Counted from the stretch's first letter, positions 33,601 to 43,394 are shown. The stretch: 64,000 nt of DNA from Verrucomicrobiota bacterium (GCA_019239825.1 JAFAZK010000145.1:1-64000); one strand, 5' to 3'. Translations and numbers: made by a program. The notes: generated by a model from the sequence alone, not told the origin.

Positions 33601-34995
33601 ATGAATCGGGTAGCTGGACTCGAAACTGAATACGGGTGTCTAATTTCCGAGGACCAAGCGCAGAGCCAGGCTGACGCCTGGCCCGTGAAAATTAAGAACC
33701 ATCTCTTCCGCAAATGTCGAGTCGGCGCGATCGACTTACATTATCGGGATTACGAAGAGCCGCCGGGAAACGGCGGTTTTCTTTTGAACGGAGGCCGCTT
33801 GTACCTCGATATGGGCCACCTGGAATATTCGTCTCCAGAATGCCTCTCGCTCCGGGACCTGGTGGCTTACGATATCGCCGGAGACATGCTCTTACACCAG
33901 GCGATCAGCGAGCTCGGAGTCGAAGACAAAGTCTCCTTTTTAAAGAACAATATCGACCATCACACCGGCGCCACCTTTGGGTGTCACGAGAATTATCTGA
34001 TGCGGCGAGAAGCCCAGTTCACACCCGAGATCCTGGCTTCGCTACTCGCATTCCTGGCCACTCGACAGATCTTTTCCGGCGCAGGTAGAGTCGGGCAAGC
34101 CAATCCGCTCGCATTCGACTTCGAGGTGCCCGACCGCCCCGGACATGTCCCTTTCCAAATCAGCCAACGGGCGGACCATATCGTTAACGACATTTATCAA
34201 TGGGTCCAATTTAACCGGGCGATTATCAACGCCCGCGACGAACCGTTGGCGGACTACCGAAAATATCGCCGGCTCCACCTCTTGATTGGCGACTCCAACA
34301 TGAGTCCGTTCGCGACGGCGCTAAAGATTGGCACTACGGTCTGCATCTTAACTCTGCTCGAAGAGAACTTGATGCCCGACAGCATCGCTCTCAGAGACGC
34401 CGTGCTGGCCACTCGCGAGATCTCGCGAAACCCAGATGGTCATTGGCTGGTCGAAATGGACGACGGATCTACCCAGGACGCCCTGGACATTCAATATCAG
34501 TTCCTGGAACAGGCGCACCGCTACCTGCATGGATCCGATGATGAAACCGATTGGATCCTGGAAATTTGGGGATTTACTTTGGACGCACTAAAGCGAAAAC
34601 CCGACCTCTTAATAGGTGGTGTTGATTGGATCTCCAAACGCTGGTTGCTCAATATGTTTATCGAAGACCAGGGCCTCTCCTGGCAAGATCCCTGGATTCA
34701 GAGCCTGGACTTGGAATATCACAACATTCATCCCGAGCGCGGCCTTTTCTTCGCTTTGAAACCGGCCAAGGCGATTGGCGAGTTTAACGCTTCAGTCCGG
34801 CGTCAGGAAACCAAGTACACGGCTCCAACTAATACCCGGGCAGCCGGTCGTTCCCGAGCGGTGGCCCTTTTCCAGAAGAAGAACCTCCCCTACATCATCA
34901 ATTGGGATTCGATCGCTCTCGAGAGTCAGGACTACTTGTCAATGCCTGATCCCTTTAAGACGTACGCAGATGCGGTGGACATTTTCCTGAAATAG
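33601..34995 (+). CDS. Pup ligase/deamidase superfamily enzyme (PafA/Dop-like)
   Basis: The start at 33601 (MNRVAGLETEYG) matches the N-terminus of PafA and Dop; the longer frame translates repeats. The 464-residue enzyme shows the metal/ATP Glu residues (ETEYG), Asp70 in NGGRLYLDMG with HLEYSSPE, KNNIDHHTGATFGCHENYL, INARDEPLADYRKYRRLHLL and GDSNMSPFATALKIGTT. PafA ligates Pup to lysines and Dop deamidates or removes it. GRVG after the CHENY block and the C-terminal NWDSI resemble Dop, but class assignment is uncertain. Related enzymes are known in Gram-negative phyla with Pup-like UBact proteins. No Pup-like or proteasome gene is in the window. Confidence 0.88.
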   Translation: MNRVAGLETEYGCLISEDQAQSQADAWPVKIKNHLFRKCRVGAIDLHYRDYEEPPGNGGFLLNGGRLYLDMGHLEYSSPECLSLRDLVAYDIAGDMLLHQAISELGVEDKVSFLKNNIDHHTGATFGCHENYLMRREAQFTPEILASLLAFLATRQIFSGAGRVGQANPLAFDFEVPDRPGHVPFQISQRADHIVNDIYQWVQFNRAIINARDEPLADYRKYRRLHLLIGDSNMSPFATALKIGTTVCILTLLEENLMPDSIALRDAVLATREISRNPDGHWLVEMDDGSTQDALDIQYQFLEQAHRYLHGSDDETDWILEIWGFTLDALKRKPDLLIGGVDWISKRWLLNMFIEDQGLSWQDPWIQSLDLEYHNIHPERGLFFALKPAKAIGEFNASVRRQETKYTAPTNTRAAGRSRAVALFQKKNLPYIINWDSIALESQDYLSMPDPFKTYADAVDIFLK

Positions 34996-35050
34996 ACGGA
35001 CCGTTCATCCGTCAAACCGTTGACGACTAATTGACGTGAGGTTTCACCCC

Positions 35051-35530
35051 ATGAACATGAATCATATTGCCCGACTACGATCGGCGTTCCCCGCCCTAGC
35101 TCTCGTGCTGCTGATCTCGGCAGCCACCTCCTTGCGAGCAGCGGAACTGACTTGGCAGACCGACTTCGCTGAGGCATCCAAGCAGGCAGCCCAAGATCAT
35201 AAGTATATCCTGCTGGATTTTACCGGCTCCGATTGGTGCCCTTGGTGCATTAAAATGGACAAGGAGGTCTTTAACGGATCGCAATTCTCGGATTTCGCCG
35301 CGAAGAACCTGGTCCTCGTAAAAGTGGACTTCCCGAGGAAAGCCGCCCAGAGCCCAAATGAAAAGAGCCAAAATGAGGAGTTGGCCAAGAAATACGGCAT
35401 AGAAGGGTTCCCCACCTATGTTCTCCTCGACTCGAACGGCAAAGAGGTTCGCCGGCAAGTCGGTTACCTACAGGGAGGCGCTACCGCGTTTATCGGCTGG
35501 CTGGCGTTGTCCGGACAGACCCAGGGGTGA
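35051..35530 (+). CDS. exported thioredoxin-fold protein
   Basis: The start at 35051 is chosen because TGAGGT lies 8 nt upstream; the GTG at 35036 is less likely. The 159-residue protein has a signal peptide (ALALVLLISAATSLRA) and one thioredoxin domain with active site DWCPWC, the cis-Pro loop GFPTYVLLD and a C-terminal helix. It probably reduces or isomerises disulfides in the periplasm. It lies 55 nt after the Pup-ligase-like gene in the same direction. Confidence 0.88.
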   Translation: MNMNHIARLRSAFPALALVLLISAATSLRAAELTWQTDFAEASKQAAQDHKYILLDFTGSDWCPWCIKMDKEVFNGSQFSDFAAKNLVLVKVDFPRKAAQSPNEKSQNEELAKKYGIEGFPTYVLLDSNGKEVRRQVGYLQGGATAFIGWLALSGQTQG

Positions 35531-35539
35531 TGGCCGCCA

Positions 35540-35673
35540 AACTCGCCTGAGGCTCGTTCGAATGACAAATGACGGATAACAAATGACAAAATGTCGTGTT
35601 CGAGCTCCGGGGACATGACCGATCTGTCATCTGTCATTTGTGATCTGTCATTCAAACGAGCCTAAGGCGAGTT
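35540..35673 (+). repeat. inverted micro-repeat hairpin directly upstream of pncB
   Basis: Arms 35540-35596 and 35614-35673 are inverted copies. The outer part AACTCGCC(T)GAGGCTCGTT and adjacent AATGACAAATGAC-type units pair for about 55 bp with few mismatches. The right arm ends 6 nt before the pncB ATG, and no Shine-Dalgarno sequence is visible. The structure could terminate upstream transcripts or hide the pncB start. Confidence 0.75.
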
Positions 35674-35679
35674 CATGCC

Positions 35680-37155
35680 ATGACTCCCGATCGTGCATCC
35701 CCGGCCCTCTTAACTGATCTTTATCAGTTAACGATGGCTTACGGTTACTGGAAAGAAGGGCTGCGCGATAAGGAAGCCGTTTTCCATCTGACGTTTCGCC
35801 ACCAACCTTTCGGAAGTGGATATACGATCGCCTGCGGGCTTGCGGATGCGATTGAGTACATTGAAAACTTTCGTTTTTATCCTGACGATCTTCAATACCT
35901 GGAAGGCCTCAAGGATGGAGAGGATAAACCGCTGCTTGAGCCCGCGTTCCTCGATTACTTAGCGGAGCTAGTCATCGACTGCGACGTGGATGCAGTGCCG
36001 GAGGGTACGGTCGTATTCCCTCATGAGCCACTGCTAAGAATCAACGGGCCGTTGCTGCAATGCCAGCTGGTTGAGACCACTCTGCTCAACATCATCAACT
36101 TCCAAACTTTAATCGCCACGAAGTCGGCTCGCATCTGCCTGGCCGCGCAAGGAGCGCCGGTCTTGGAGTTTGGTCTTCGCCGCGCGCATGGACCGGATGG
36201 CGGACTAGCCGCCAGTCGAGCCGCTTACATCGGCGGCTGCGCCGCAACCTCCAATGTGCTCGCCGGCAAAGTCTTTGGAATACCGGTGAAAGGCACGCAT
36301 GCTCACAGCTGGGTGATGACGTTCAATTCGGAACTGGAAGCATTCGCTGCCTTCGCCAAAGCCATGCCGTCGAATTCGATCTTTCTGGTCGACACTTACG
36401 ACACTCAGCAAGGAATCCGGCATGCCATCGAAGTCGCCAAAGAACTTCGGAAACAGGGCCACCAGTTTTCGGGTATCAGACTGGACTCTGGAGACCTTGC
36501 TCGCTTGAGCATCACCGCGCGCCGCCTGCTGGATGAGGCGGGCTTTCCGGACGCAAAAATTGTCGCAAGCAACGACCTCGACGAATACATCATCAACAGT
36601 CTTCGTGAGCAAGGCGCCCGGATCGACGTCTGGGGTGTCGGCACCAAGCTGGTGACTGCTTTCGATCAGCCCGCGTTAGGCGGTGTCTTTAAACTCGGCG
36701 CCGTCCGCGACCGCGGCGGTAAATGGGAGTATAAGATCAAGCTTTCAGAACAAGCCGTTAAAGTTTCGAACCCGGGCATGTTACAGGTCCGGCGCTTCAA
36801 CGCCGGCAACGAGTATTTCGCCGATATGATGTTTGACGAAGCCGGCTCGTATTCATTGTCGCGAACCATCGTTGATCTGGCCGACGTTACCTTGCGTCGG
36901 AGAATCCCCAAGGACGCGCATGGTCAGGACCTGTTAGTACCAATTTTTCGCGCGGGAAAGTTAGTTTATGACCGGCCCCCGATCCATGAAGTAAGGAAAA
37001 CCGCGGCGGCTCAACTAGGAAAGTTTTACTCAGGAATCAAGCGTTTGTTGAATCCTCACCTCTATCCGGTTGGTCTAGAATACAACCTGAACGAGTTGAA
37101 GACGAGATTGATCGCAGAGCACCGCAGGGAAACGGATTTGGCGCCTGAAGACTAG
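35680..37155 (+). CDS. pncB: nicotinate phosphoribosyltransferase
   Basis: The 491-residue enzyme converts nicotinate and PRPP to nicotinate mononucleotide in NAD salvage. Family motifs are [15 protein letters not shown] at the N-terminus, [40 protein letters not shown] and [10 protein letters not shown]. It is of the longer bacterial class. pncA follows after 190 nt, so both salvage steps from nicotinamide are together. Each of the two genes is preceded by an inverted micro-repeat instead of an obvious ribosome-binding site. Confidence 0.95.
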   Translation: MTPDRASPALLTDLYQLTMAYGYWKEGLRDKEAVFHLTFRHQPFGSGYTIACGLADAIEYIENFRFYPDDLQYLEGLKDGEDKPLLEPAFLDYLAELVIDCDVDAVPEGTVVFPHEPLLRINGPLLQCQLVETTLLNIINFQTLIATKSARICLAAQGAPVLEFGLRRAHGPDGGLAASRAAYIGGCAATSNVLAGKVFGIPVKGTHAHSWVMTFNSELEAFAAFAKAMPSNSIFLVDTYDTQQGIRHAIEVAKELRKQGHQFSGIRLDSGDLARLSITARRLLDEAGFPDAKIVASNDLDEYIINSLREQGARIDVWGVGTKLVTAFDQPALGGVFKLGAVRDRGGKWEYKIKLSEQAVKVSNPGMLQVRRFNAGNEYFADMMFDEAGSYSLSRTIVDLADVTLRRRIPKDAHGQDLLVPIFRAGKLVYDRPPIHEVRKTAAAQLGKFYSGIKRLLNPHLYPVGLEYNLNELKTRLIAEHRRETDLAPED

Positions 37156-37343
37156 GTGCCTAGAGTAAAGCAGTAAGCAGTAAATAGTCGATAGTAGCTA
37201 GAAATTACCGTAACCAATAGACGAGTTAGAAGAACTAGGAAAATCAGTGGTAGTAAAACAGGCAGTCGTCTGCCGGCTCCTCCTAACTCCTGAGCTGCTC
37301 ACTGACTACTGCTTACTGTTTACTGCTTACTGCTTAGAGCCCC
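37156..37343 (+). repeat. inverted micro-repeat hairpin directly upstream of pncA
   Basis: Left arm 37156-37198 (AAAGCAGTAAGCAGTAAATA) and right arm 37292-37343 (TACTGCTTACTGTTTACTGC) are inverted. A weaker inner pair (GAGTTAGAAG/TCCTAACTC) lies between them. The right arm ends 2 nt before the pncA ATG, the same arrangement as at pncB with unrelated unit sequence. Confidence 0.75.
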
Positions 37344-37345
37344 CC

Positions 37346-37948
37346 ATGAAAGCCCTGATCATTGTTGACGTGCAGAACGACTTCCTCCCGGGAGGCGCTT
37401 TAGCGGTTGCCGAAGGGGATCTGGTAGTTCCAGTTATTAACCAATTGAGTCGCGAGTTCGATCTTGTGTTTACCACTCAGGATTGGCACCCGGCGAACCA
37501 CTGTAGCTTTGCGGCCTCGCACCCAGGCAAGAAGATTGGTGACCGGATCCTGGTTGGTGGGCAGGAACAAGTTCTTTGGCCGGTGCACTGCGTGCAGAAC
37601 AGCTTTGGCGCTGAGCTCGCTGCCGGATTGAATCCACAAGTGATCTCAGGTGGTGTTCACATTAGTAAGGGAACCGATGAGCGAGTGGACAGCTACAGTG
37701 GATTCTTCGAAAACCAAAGAAAACGCGCCACCGGCCTTAACGAACTCTTAAGACAGCATGGAGCCGACGATCTCACCATCGTGGGGTTAGCCACAGACTA
37801 CTGTGTTAAGGCAACCGTACTGGACGCACTTGAGCTCGGCTTTGCCGTCACCGTGTTAACCAAAGCTTGCCGGGCCGTTAATCTCTCCTCCGATGATGGT
37901 GCTAAGGCTCTCGCCGCGATGCGAACCGCGGGAGCCAAGGTGGTATAG
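37346..37948 (+). CDS. pncA: nicotinamidase
   Basis: The start at 37346 (MKALIIVDVQNDFLPGGALA) is used because the longer frame is translated micro-repeat. The 200-residue isochorismatase-fold enzyme shows the catalytic Asp (DVQNDF), metal-binding TQDWHPANHCSF, catalytic Lys (HISKGTDERVDSYSGF) and nucleophilic Cys (GLATDYCVKATVLDA). It hydrolyses nicotinamide to nicotinate, the substrate of the preceding PncB. Confidence 0.95.
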   Translation: MKALIIVDVQNDFLPGGALAVAEGDLVVPVINQLSREFDLVFTTQDWHPANHCSFAASHPGKKIGDRILVGGQEQVLWPVHCVQNSFGAELAAGLNPQVISGGVHISKGTDERVDSYSGFFENQRKRATGLNELLRQHGADDLTIVGLATDYCVKATVLDALELGFAVTVLTKACRAVNLSSDDGAKALAAMRTAGAKVV

Positions 37949-37951
37949 GAA

Positions 37952-37997
37952 GGTGAGAGGTGATTGGTGAGAGGTGATTGGGAGAGGTGATTGGTGA
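37952..37997. repeat. micro-repeat GGTGAGAGGTGATTGGTGAG units after pncA
   Basis: Four imperfect GGTGAGAGGTGATT units follow the pncA stop. A short inverted match (CACCAATAACCAATCACTT) occurs at 42029-42047, on the other side of the autotransporter gene. The gap 37949-38454 also contains an ACTCC micro-repeat at 38398-38432; I see no gene in it. Confidence 0.65.
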
Positions 37998-38454
37998 TGC
38001 GGATCGTCCTAACATACCGGATGATCGGGACGACAGGCATCCGCCGCAGATCCTGCGCGCGCTTCAGCAGCAGCGCAGTATGGTGTTCGGGAAGCCGATT
38101 GTGCTTGATCTGCCCGGGTCCAATTTACTAACCTTTCCTCTGTCGAGGCTGCGGTTCAGCTCTCGTCCGGTCGATACCTCCGGGAAGGGTGGTCATTAAG
38201 CAGGACGCGAACAGATAAAATTTTATACCCGCTTGATATGGCGAATTGTGACTTCGAAGCAGCCGGAAAAGAGCGCAGACCTGGGCGCGCGGCTGGAAGC
38301 GATCGCTTGAGTAAAATTAATCAAAGCACCAATGCACGCTGAAAGAACTTGCAACCGGCTGCCACGCAATCCCCGGCGAGATCAATCGCAAAAGACCAGT
38401 ACTCCACCACTCCAAAACTCCATCACTCCGGCTCCGAGCCGGAGCGCTATCTTC

Positions 38455-41400
38455 ATGGCGAGGGCAATTCCGAAGCTACCTTCACCACGTCGAGCTTGGC
38501 TCGGTTTCACCTCGCCGGTACTGCTGGCTGGCGTGTTGGTGCAGTTTGTTGCTATGTGGGCGGGCACTCACACGGCGCGCGCGCAGGAAACCTGGATACT
38601 GAATCCCACAACAGACTTCAATACCGCTGCTAACTGGTCACCCCCGACGGTGCCGACGGGACCGGCGACGGCCATCTTTGCTGCGTCCAATACCACCAAC
38701 ATCACGTTCAGTGCAGACACGTCTGTCGGCGCGTTCCAGTTCAATGCTGGAGCGCCGGCGTATTCGTTCAGCATTTCACCCAATGCAACCAATCACTTGC
38801 ATTTTACTGGGGCCGGTATTGTCAATAATTCCTCGAACCTCCCTACTCTGACTAACACTGGTAACGAAATATTCTTCGTAAGCAATAGCTCGGCCGGTAA
38901 TGCCATTATCGTCAACCAGTCCGCTGGACAGTTGGAATTCGAAAATAACAGCAACGCCGGCACCGCTACCATCACGAACAACTCCGGAAGCGACACAATT
39001 TTCGTCAGCGGGTCCTCGGCGGGTAGCGCCACTATCACCATAAACTCGGGCGCGTTCACTGAGTTTCAAGATTCGAGTACGGCCAACAACGCTACCGTCA
39101 TCACGAACTCGGGCGGGACGACCGGTATTGAAGACACGGCCACCGGCGGCAACGCCCGGTTCATAACTAACGCCGGAGGGATCCTTGACATTTCCCATCT
39201 TACTTCAAGTGGGACAACAGTTGGGTCAATTGAAGGGGCAGGCACCTATCAACTCGGCTCGAAGGCACTGACCGTCGGGCAAAACAATTTGAGTACCGAG
39301 GTTAGTGGAACTATCACCGATGGCGGCTCTAACGGCGGTGTGGGCGCCTCACTGATCAAGGTCGGTAGCGGAACGTTGACGCTATCAGGCACTAACACCT
39401 ATACCGGCGGCACAACCATCTCGGCCGGTACGTTGCAACTGGGCGACGGCGGCATAACCGGTTCGATCGTAGGTAATGTTATTGATAACGCCACACTGGC
39501 CTTCGATCGCAGTAACGCTGTTACGTTCGCAGGTGTAATCTCAGGGACTGGTAATCTCACTCAGATCGGTTCGGGTACTACGATCCTCACCGGTAACAAC
39601 ACCTACAACAGCGGGACTACGATCAGCCAGGGTACCCTCCAACTTGGCAATGGTGGCACGACTGGTTCGATTGTCGGCAATGTAGTCGACAATGGTGTCT
39701 TTGCGATTGATCACTCTAACTCGTTCACCTTTACAGGCGTTATCTCCGGAAGCGGTGCTTTTCAACAACTCGGCACGGGCGAAACGGTGCTCACTGGCAG
39801 TAATACATACTCGGGCACAACCACGGTGAATGCGGGCACTTTAGCCGCCGGTTCGCCCACCGCTTTCAGCCCCAATTCACAGTTTTCAGTGAGCGCCGGC
39901 GCAACTCTTGACCTGAACGGATTTAACAGCACGATCGGCTCACTGACGGGCGGCGGCCTCGTAATAAACGGGTCGGTTTCGACACCAGTGACGTTGACAC
40001 TCGGCGGCGATAATTCGAACACCACGTTTAGCGGAGTCATCGGAGGAACCGGTCTTGGTACTTTGGCCCTCACCAAAATCGGCGGTGGCACCTTGATTCT
40101 GACCGGCGCTAACGTCTACACGGGTGGAACCACCATTGATGCCGGTACCTTACAGATCGGTAATGGCGGAACCACCGGCAGCATCAGGGGGAATGTCCGT
40201 GACAATGGTACTTTCGCTTTTGACCGCAGCAACGCTTACACCTTTTCGGGTCAGATCAGCGGTAAAGGCAGCGTGGTGCAATCCGGTAGTGGAGCATTAA
40301 CCTTAAGCGGAGCTAACACGTATTCTGGCGGAACAACGATAAATGCTGGGACGCTGATTGTTGATAACGCCCGAGCCTTGGGTCGCGGCGATGTCGCCCT
40401 TATGGGTGGTATACTGACTGCCGATCCTCAGCCGATTAATGTCCGGGGCAATTATTTCCAGGGCGCAAACGGCACCCTGCAGCTCCACATTGCCGGTGCG
40501 AACCCGGGACAGTACGATTTTCTTAATGTAACCGGCAACGCCACTCTGGGCGGCACCTTACAATTAATCAATCAGAGTTTTGCGCCCAAAGCGGGTGATA
40601 CGTTGACTCTGGTAAAGACCGGTGGAGTGATCACTAACACCTTCGCTCACTTTATCGATCCGTTTACTCCCGGATCCGGATTCAACACGATTGACCTGGT
40701 TTACAGTGCGCACTCCGTCGAGTTGGAGTTTCTGAACAAGACAACCCCAATTATTAATACGATCAATTTCGCGTCTTTTGCGCAAACTCCGAATCAACTT
40801 GCGTCCGCAGAATTATTGGACGCGGTCGAGCTTGATCCCAAGGCCGCGAGTCTAGTCGCATTTTTCCTGGGACAACCATTGACTAATATTCCGGGCGATC
40901 TCGTCTTGATTTCCCCCGAAGCGTTGACCTCGTTTTATGAGTTCAGCTTTTCAGGCGCGAATCTGCAGCGTCTAACGTTGGAAAACCACTTAGATGAAAT
41001 CCGGGCCGAAAGTGGCTCATTGAACCCAAGTCCAGAAGCTGGCAACGTTGGTCTGGAAAAAGGTTCCTCCTTCGACGGTAAATCCGCTAAAAACCCGGTT
41101 GAGCCCGTTCTACAACCCGTGAGCCTACCGGTTTGGAATCTATGGGCAAGTGGGTTTGGCGACTTCGTGAATGTCGATTCCGACTCTAATGCCAGAGGCT
41201 ATCGCTTTACCAACAGCGGCTTCGATTTGGGTTTCGATTACCGGTTCCTGGACCATTTCGCGGTTGGAGTGATGGGCAACTACACCTACACCTGGGCCGA
41301 CCTCCGGCCCGGCTCAGTGGCGGTCAATAGTGGCCGGGGCGGGTTATATGCAACCTATTTTACCGGAGGCTATTACCTCAACCTAGGGGCCTACGGCGGC

Positions 41401-41943
41401 TACAACACCTACGATTCGAACCGGCGCGGGCTAGGCGGTAACGCTACCGGCAACACCGATGGAGCAGAATGGAGCGGCTTTATCAGTACTGGGTACGATT
41501 TTCATCATGGTGCTCTCACCATCGGTCCAATCGCTTCGCTACAGTACACCAATGTTTATGTGTACGGGTTTAGGGAGATTGGTTCTTTAGTGCCGATGAG
41601 CATCCACTCCGACTCGGAGGAATCATTACGAAGTGACCTTGGCTTCAGAGCTTTCTATCAGTTCCACGTCGGTAGCATAGTCTTGGCGCCCTACCTGAAA
41701 GCAACCTGGGAACATGAATTCAAGTATTCGGCATTGCCGGTCACTGCGAGTTTGGCCGACTTCCCTGGTCCAACCGAAACTTTCTTTGGTCCGGTTGAAG
41801 GCCAGGACAGCGCCATCGTGAGCACGGGCCTTTCCGTTCAATGGACGCCCAGAGTGTCGAGCTATGTCGGTTACGATGGCCAATTTGGCCGGGGACGATA
41901 CAACTCAAACGCCGTTAACGGCGGGGTCAGGGTTAGTTGGTGA
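38455..41943 (+). CDS. autotransporter with PATR passenger repeats
   Basis: The start at 38455 (MARAIPKLPSPRRAWLGFTS) has GGAG 10 nt upstream and begins an extended signal peptide; the longer frame starts in a micro-repeat. The 1162-residue protein has a Ser/Thr/Asn/Gly-rich passenger with five PATR units of the form GTLTLSGTNTYTGGTTISAG (about 39360-40370), predicting a beta-helix. A linker follows, then a C-terminal 12-strand autotransporter beta-domain from about PVWNLWASGFGDF to the final VRVSW. It should secrete its own passenger to the surface by the type Va route. Function of the passenger is unknown; adhesion is common in the family. Confidence 0.92.
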   Translation: MARAIPKLPSPRRAWLGFTSPVLLAGVLVQFVAMWAGTHTARAQETWILNPTTDFNTAANWSPPTVPTGPATAIFAASNTTNITFSADTSVGAFQFNAGAPAYSFSISPNATNHLHFTGAGIVNNSSNLPTLTNTGNEIFFVSNSSAGNAIIVNQSAGQLEFENNSNAGTATITNNSGSDTIFVSGSSAGSATITINSGAFTEFQDSSTANNATVITNSGGTTGIEDTATGGNARFITNAGGILDISHLTSSGTTVGSIEGAGTYQLGSKALTVGQNNLSTEVSGTITDGGSNGGVGASLIKVGSGTLTLSGTNTYTGGTTISAGTLQLGDGGITGSIVGNVIDNATLAFDRSNAVTFAGVISGTGNLTQIGSGTTILTGNNTYNSGTTISQGTLQLGNGGTTGSIVGNVVDNGVFAIDHSNSFTFTGVISGSGAFQQLGTGETVLTGSNTYSGTTTVNAGTLAAGSPTAFSPNSQFSVSAGATLDLNGFNSTIGSLTGGGLVINGSVSTPVTLTLGGDNSNTTFSGVIGGTGLGTLALTKIGGGTLILTGANVYTGGTTIDAGTLQIGNGGTTGSIRGNVRDNGTFAFDRSNAYTFSGQISGKGSVVQSGSGALTLSGANTYSGGTTINAGTLIVDNARALGRGDVALMGGILTADPQPINVRGNYFQGANGTLQLHIAGANPGQYDFLNVTGNATLGGTLQLINQSFAPKAGDTLTLVKTGGVITNTFAHFIDPFTPGSGFNTIDLVYSAHSVELEFLNKTTPIINTINFASFAQTPNQLASAELLDAVELDPKAASLVAFFLGQPLTNIPGDLVLISPEALTSFYEFSFSGANLQRLTLENHLDEIRAESGSLNPSPEAGNVGLEKGSSFDGKSAKNPVEPVLQPVSLPVWNLWASGFGDFVNVDSDSNARGYRFTNSGFDLGFDYRFLDHFAVGVMGNYTYTWADLRPGSVAVNSGRGGLYATYFTGGYYLNLGAYGGYNTYDSNRRGLGGNATGNTDGAEWSGFISTGYDFHHGALTIGPIASLQYTNVYVYGFREIGSLVPMSIHSDSEESLRSDLGFRAFYQFHVGSIVLAPYLKATWEHEFKYSALPVTASLADFPGPTETFFGPVEGQDSAIVSTGLSVQWTPRVSSYVGYDGQFGRGRYNSNAVNGGVRVSW

Positions 41944-42042
41944 GCTCCTAGCAAGCTGTTGAAGACAACTCCGTAAAACTCAGAGCCTTTCGGAAGCTTC
42001 GCTGCCAAAGCTGAATCCCGGGCCGTCCTCACCAATAACCAA

Positions 42043-43059
42043 TCACTTTTCGGCAGAAGAGCGCCGGTCCAGCGCTAAGCGGCAAATCTCAGAGCATAGC
42101 TCGGGAAAGGAAATGCCTACGGCCGCAGCAGCCTTGGGAAGCAGGCTCTGAGCCGTCATTCCAGGCAACGTATTTGTTTCCAAGCACCAGATACCGCCTT
42201 CGGGATCTAGTCGGAAATCGACCCGGCTATAATCACGTAGTTTTAAGGCGCGATGGGCTCGCAGAGCCAATTCCTGAAAACGAGTGGTTTGTTCCGGGGA
42301 CACGTCGGCTGGAAAGATTTCCTCCGCGCCGCCGGGCTGGTACTTGCTCTGATAATCAAAAATATCTGAGCATTTGGGGATGATCTCGCCCACGGCTAAT
42401 GCTCGGTCACCGAGGATCCCTACGGTGAATTCGCGACCCGGAATGAATCGTTCCAGCATCACCTCGTCATCATGCCGATACGCTTCCTCGATCGCAGATT
42501 GGATCTCTTCGATTCGATGAACAATGGTCAACCCGACTGTTGAGCCCTGTTTGTTCGGCTTCACCACCAAAGGAAACCCAAGCTTTGCTGCCGCTGATTC
42601 CGAGTCGACCGGAGCCATAAGCCAATCCGGGGTTGGAACTTTCGCAGCTAGAAAAAGACGCTTTGCGAGATCTTTATCCATCGCAGCGGCGCTGCCGACA
42701 TGGTCGCTGCCGGTATAGAGAACGCCGGCCGCACTGAACACCGCCTGGACTGTTCCATCTTCGCCCGTCCCACCATGCAAAGCCAGAAACACCACATCCG
42801 CGTCCGTAAAATAGGAAGGCTGCACGATACCGCCCGTCTTCGCTTTTACGACTTCAAGATCATGACTTGTTGGCGGCTCAGGAGCGATGCCTCTGGAAAG
42901 AAGCGCTTGGACTTCAGGTTCCGACAGGACGCCTCGGAAAGTTTCGACTGCCAACACATTGTGGCCAGCTTCTTTCAGCGCCTTGGTGACTTGAATACCG
43001 CTGGCAATAGAGACATCACGTTCCGAGCTATTACCACCGAAGAGAACTGCTATTTTCAT
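42043..43059 (-). CDS. ddl: D-alanine-D-alanine ligase
   Basis: The start at 43059 (MKIAVLFGGNSSERDVSIAS) is preferred over 43107 because Ddl proteins begin at this strand; neither has a strong ribosome-binding site. The 338-residue ATP-grasp enzyme shows HGGTGEDGTVQ, GSDHVGSAAAMDKDLAKRL, PLVVKPNKQGSTVG, RFIPGREFTVGIL and the closing LETNTLPGMTAQSLLPKAA. It makes the D-Ala-D-Ala dipeptide of peptidoglycan. No other wall genes are adjacent. Confidence 0.94.
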   Translation of the reverse strand: MKIAVLFGGNSSERDVSIASGIQVTKALKEAGHNVLAVETFRGVLSEPEVQALLSRGIAPEPPTSHDLEVVKAKTGGIVQPSYFTDADVVFLALHGGTGEDGTVQAVFSAAGVLYTGSDHVGSAAAMDKDLAKRLFLAAKVPTPDWLMAPVDSESAAAKLGFPLVVKPNKQGSTVGLTIVHRIEEIQSAIEEAYRHDDEVMLERFIPGREFTVGILGDRALAVGEIIPKCSDIFDYQSKYQPGGAEEIFPADVSPEQTTRFQELALRAHRALKLRDYSRVDFRLDPEGGIWCLETNTLPGMTAQSLLPKAAAAVGISFPELCSEICRLALDRRSSAEK

Positions 43060-43132
43060 TCGTGGGAACTTCGAGAAGACAACTTTAGACCCTTGGAGTG
43101 TCGTCAAGTCGGGTCAAAGCACAAGGGCAAAA

Positions 43133-43390
43133 TGGTAGGGCGAGGCTCCTCTCTATGGTGGGGCGCGGCTCCCGAAGAATCCTACACTTGGTGCGAAGGA
43201 ATCGACGGTGAACTTCCAAATAGCCATTGCTAGGCCTGAAAACTCGCCGAGCCGTGGCCTATCGCGCACCACGGCTCGGCGCAACTCTTAGGCCTGGCTC
43301 ATTGATCGGTTGGCGTTCGTACTATTTACCGCTGGTGGAACGATGGGCTCTACGGAGCCTCGCCCCACCAAATTTAGCCTCGCCCTACCA
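43133..43390. repeat. family A nested-palindrome element, copy A4 (doubled ends)
   Basis: The outer arms are doubled: TGGTAGGGCGAGGCT (43133-43147) pairs perfectly with 43376-43390, and a second TGGTGGGGC-type end at 43157 pairs with 43355-43371. The inner arms GCCGAGCCGTGG and CCACGGCTCGGC (about 43246-43257 and 43269-43280) are a perfect pair. Length is 258 bp. The right end lies 4 bp from the stop of the next gene. Confidence 0.8.
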
Positions 43391-43394
43391 AGAA

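Noticed and set aside
37247-37345. N-terminal extension of the nicotinamidase frame
   Set aside because: It is translated micro-repeat (LFTAYCL-type residues); the isochorismatase fold starts at 37346.
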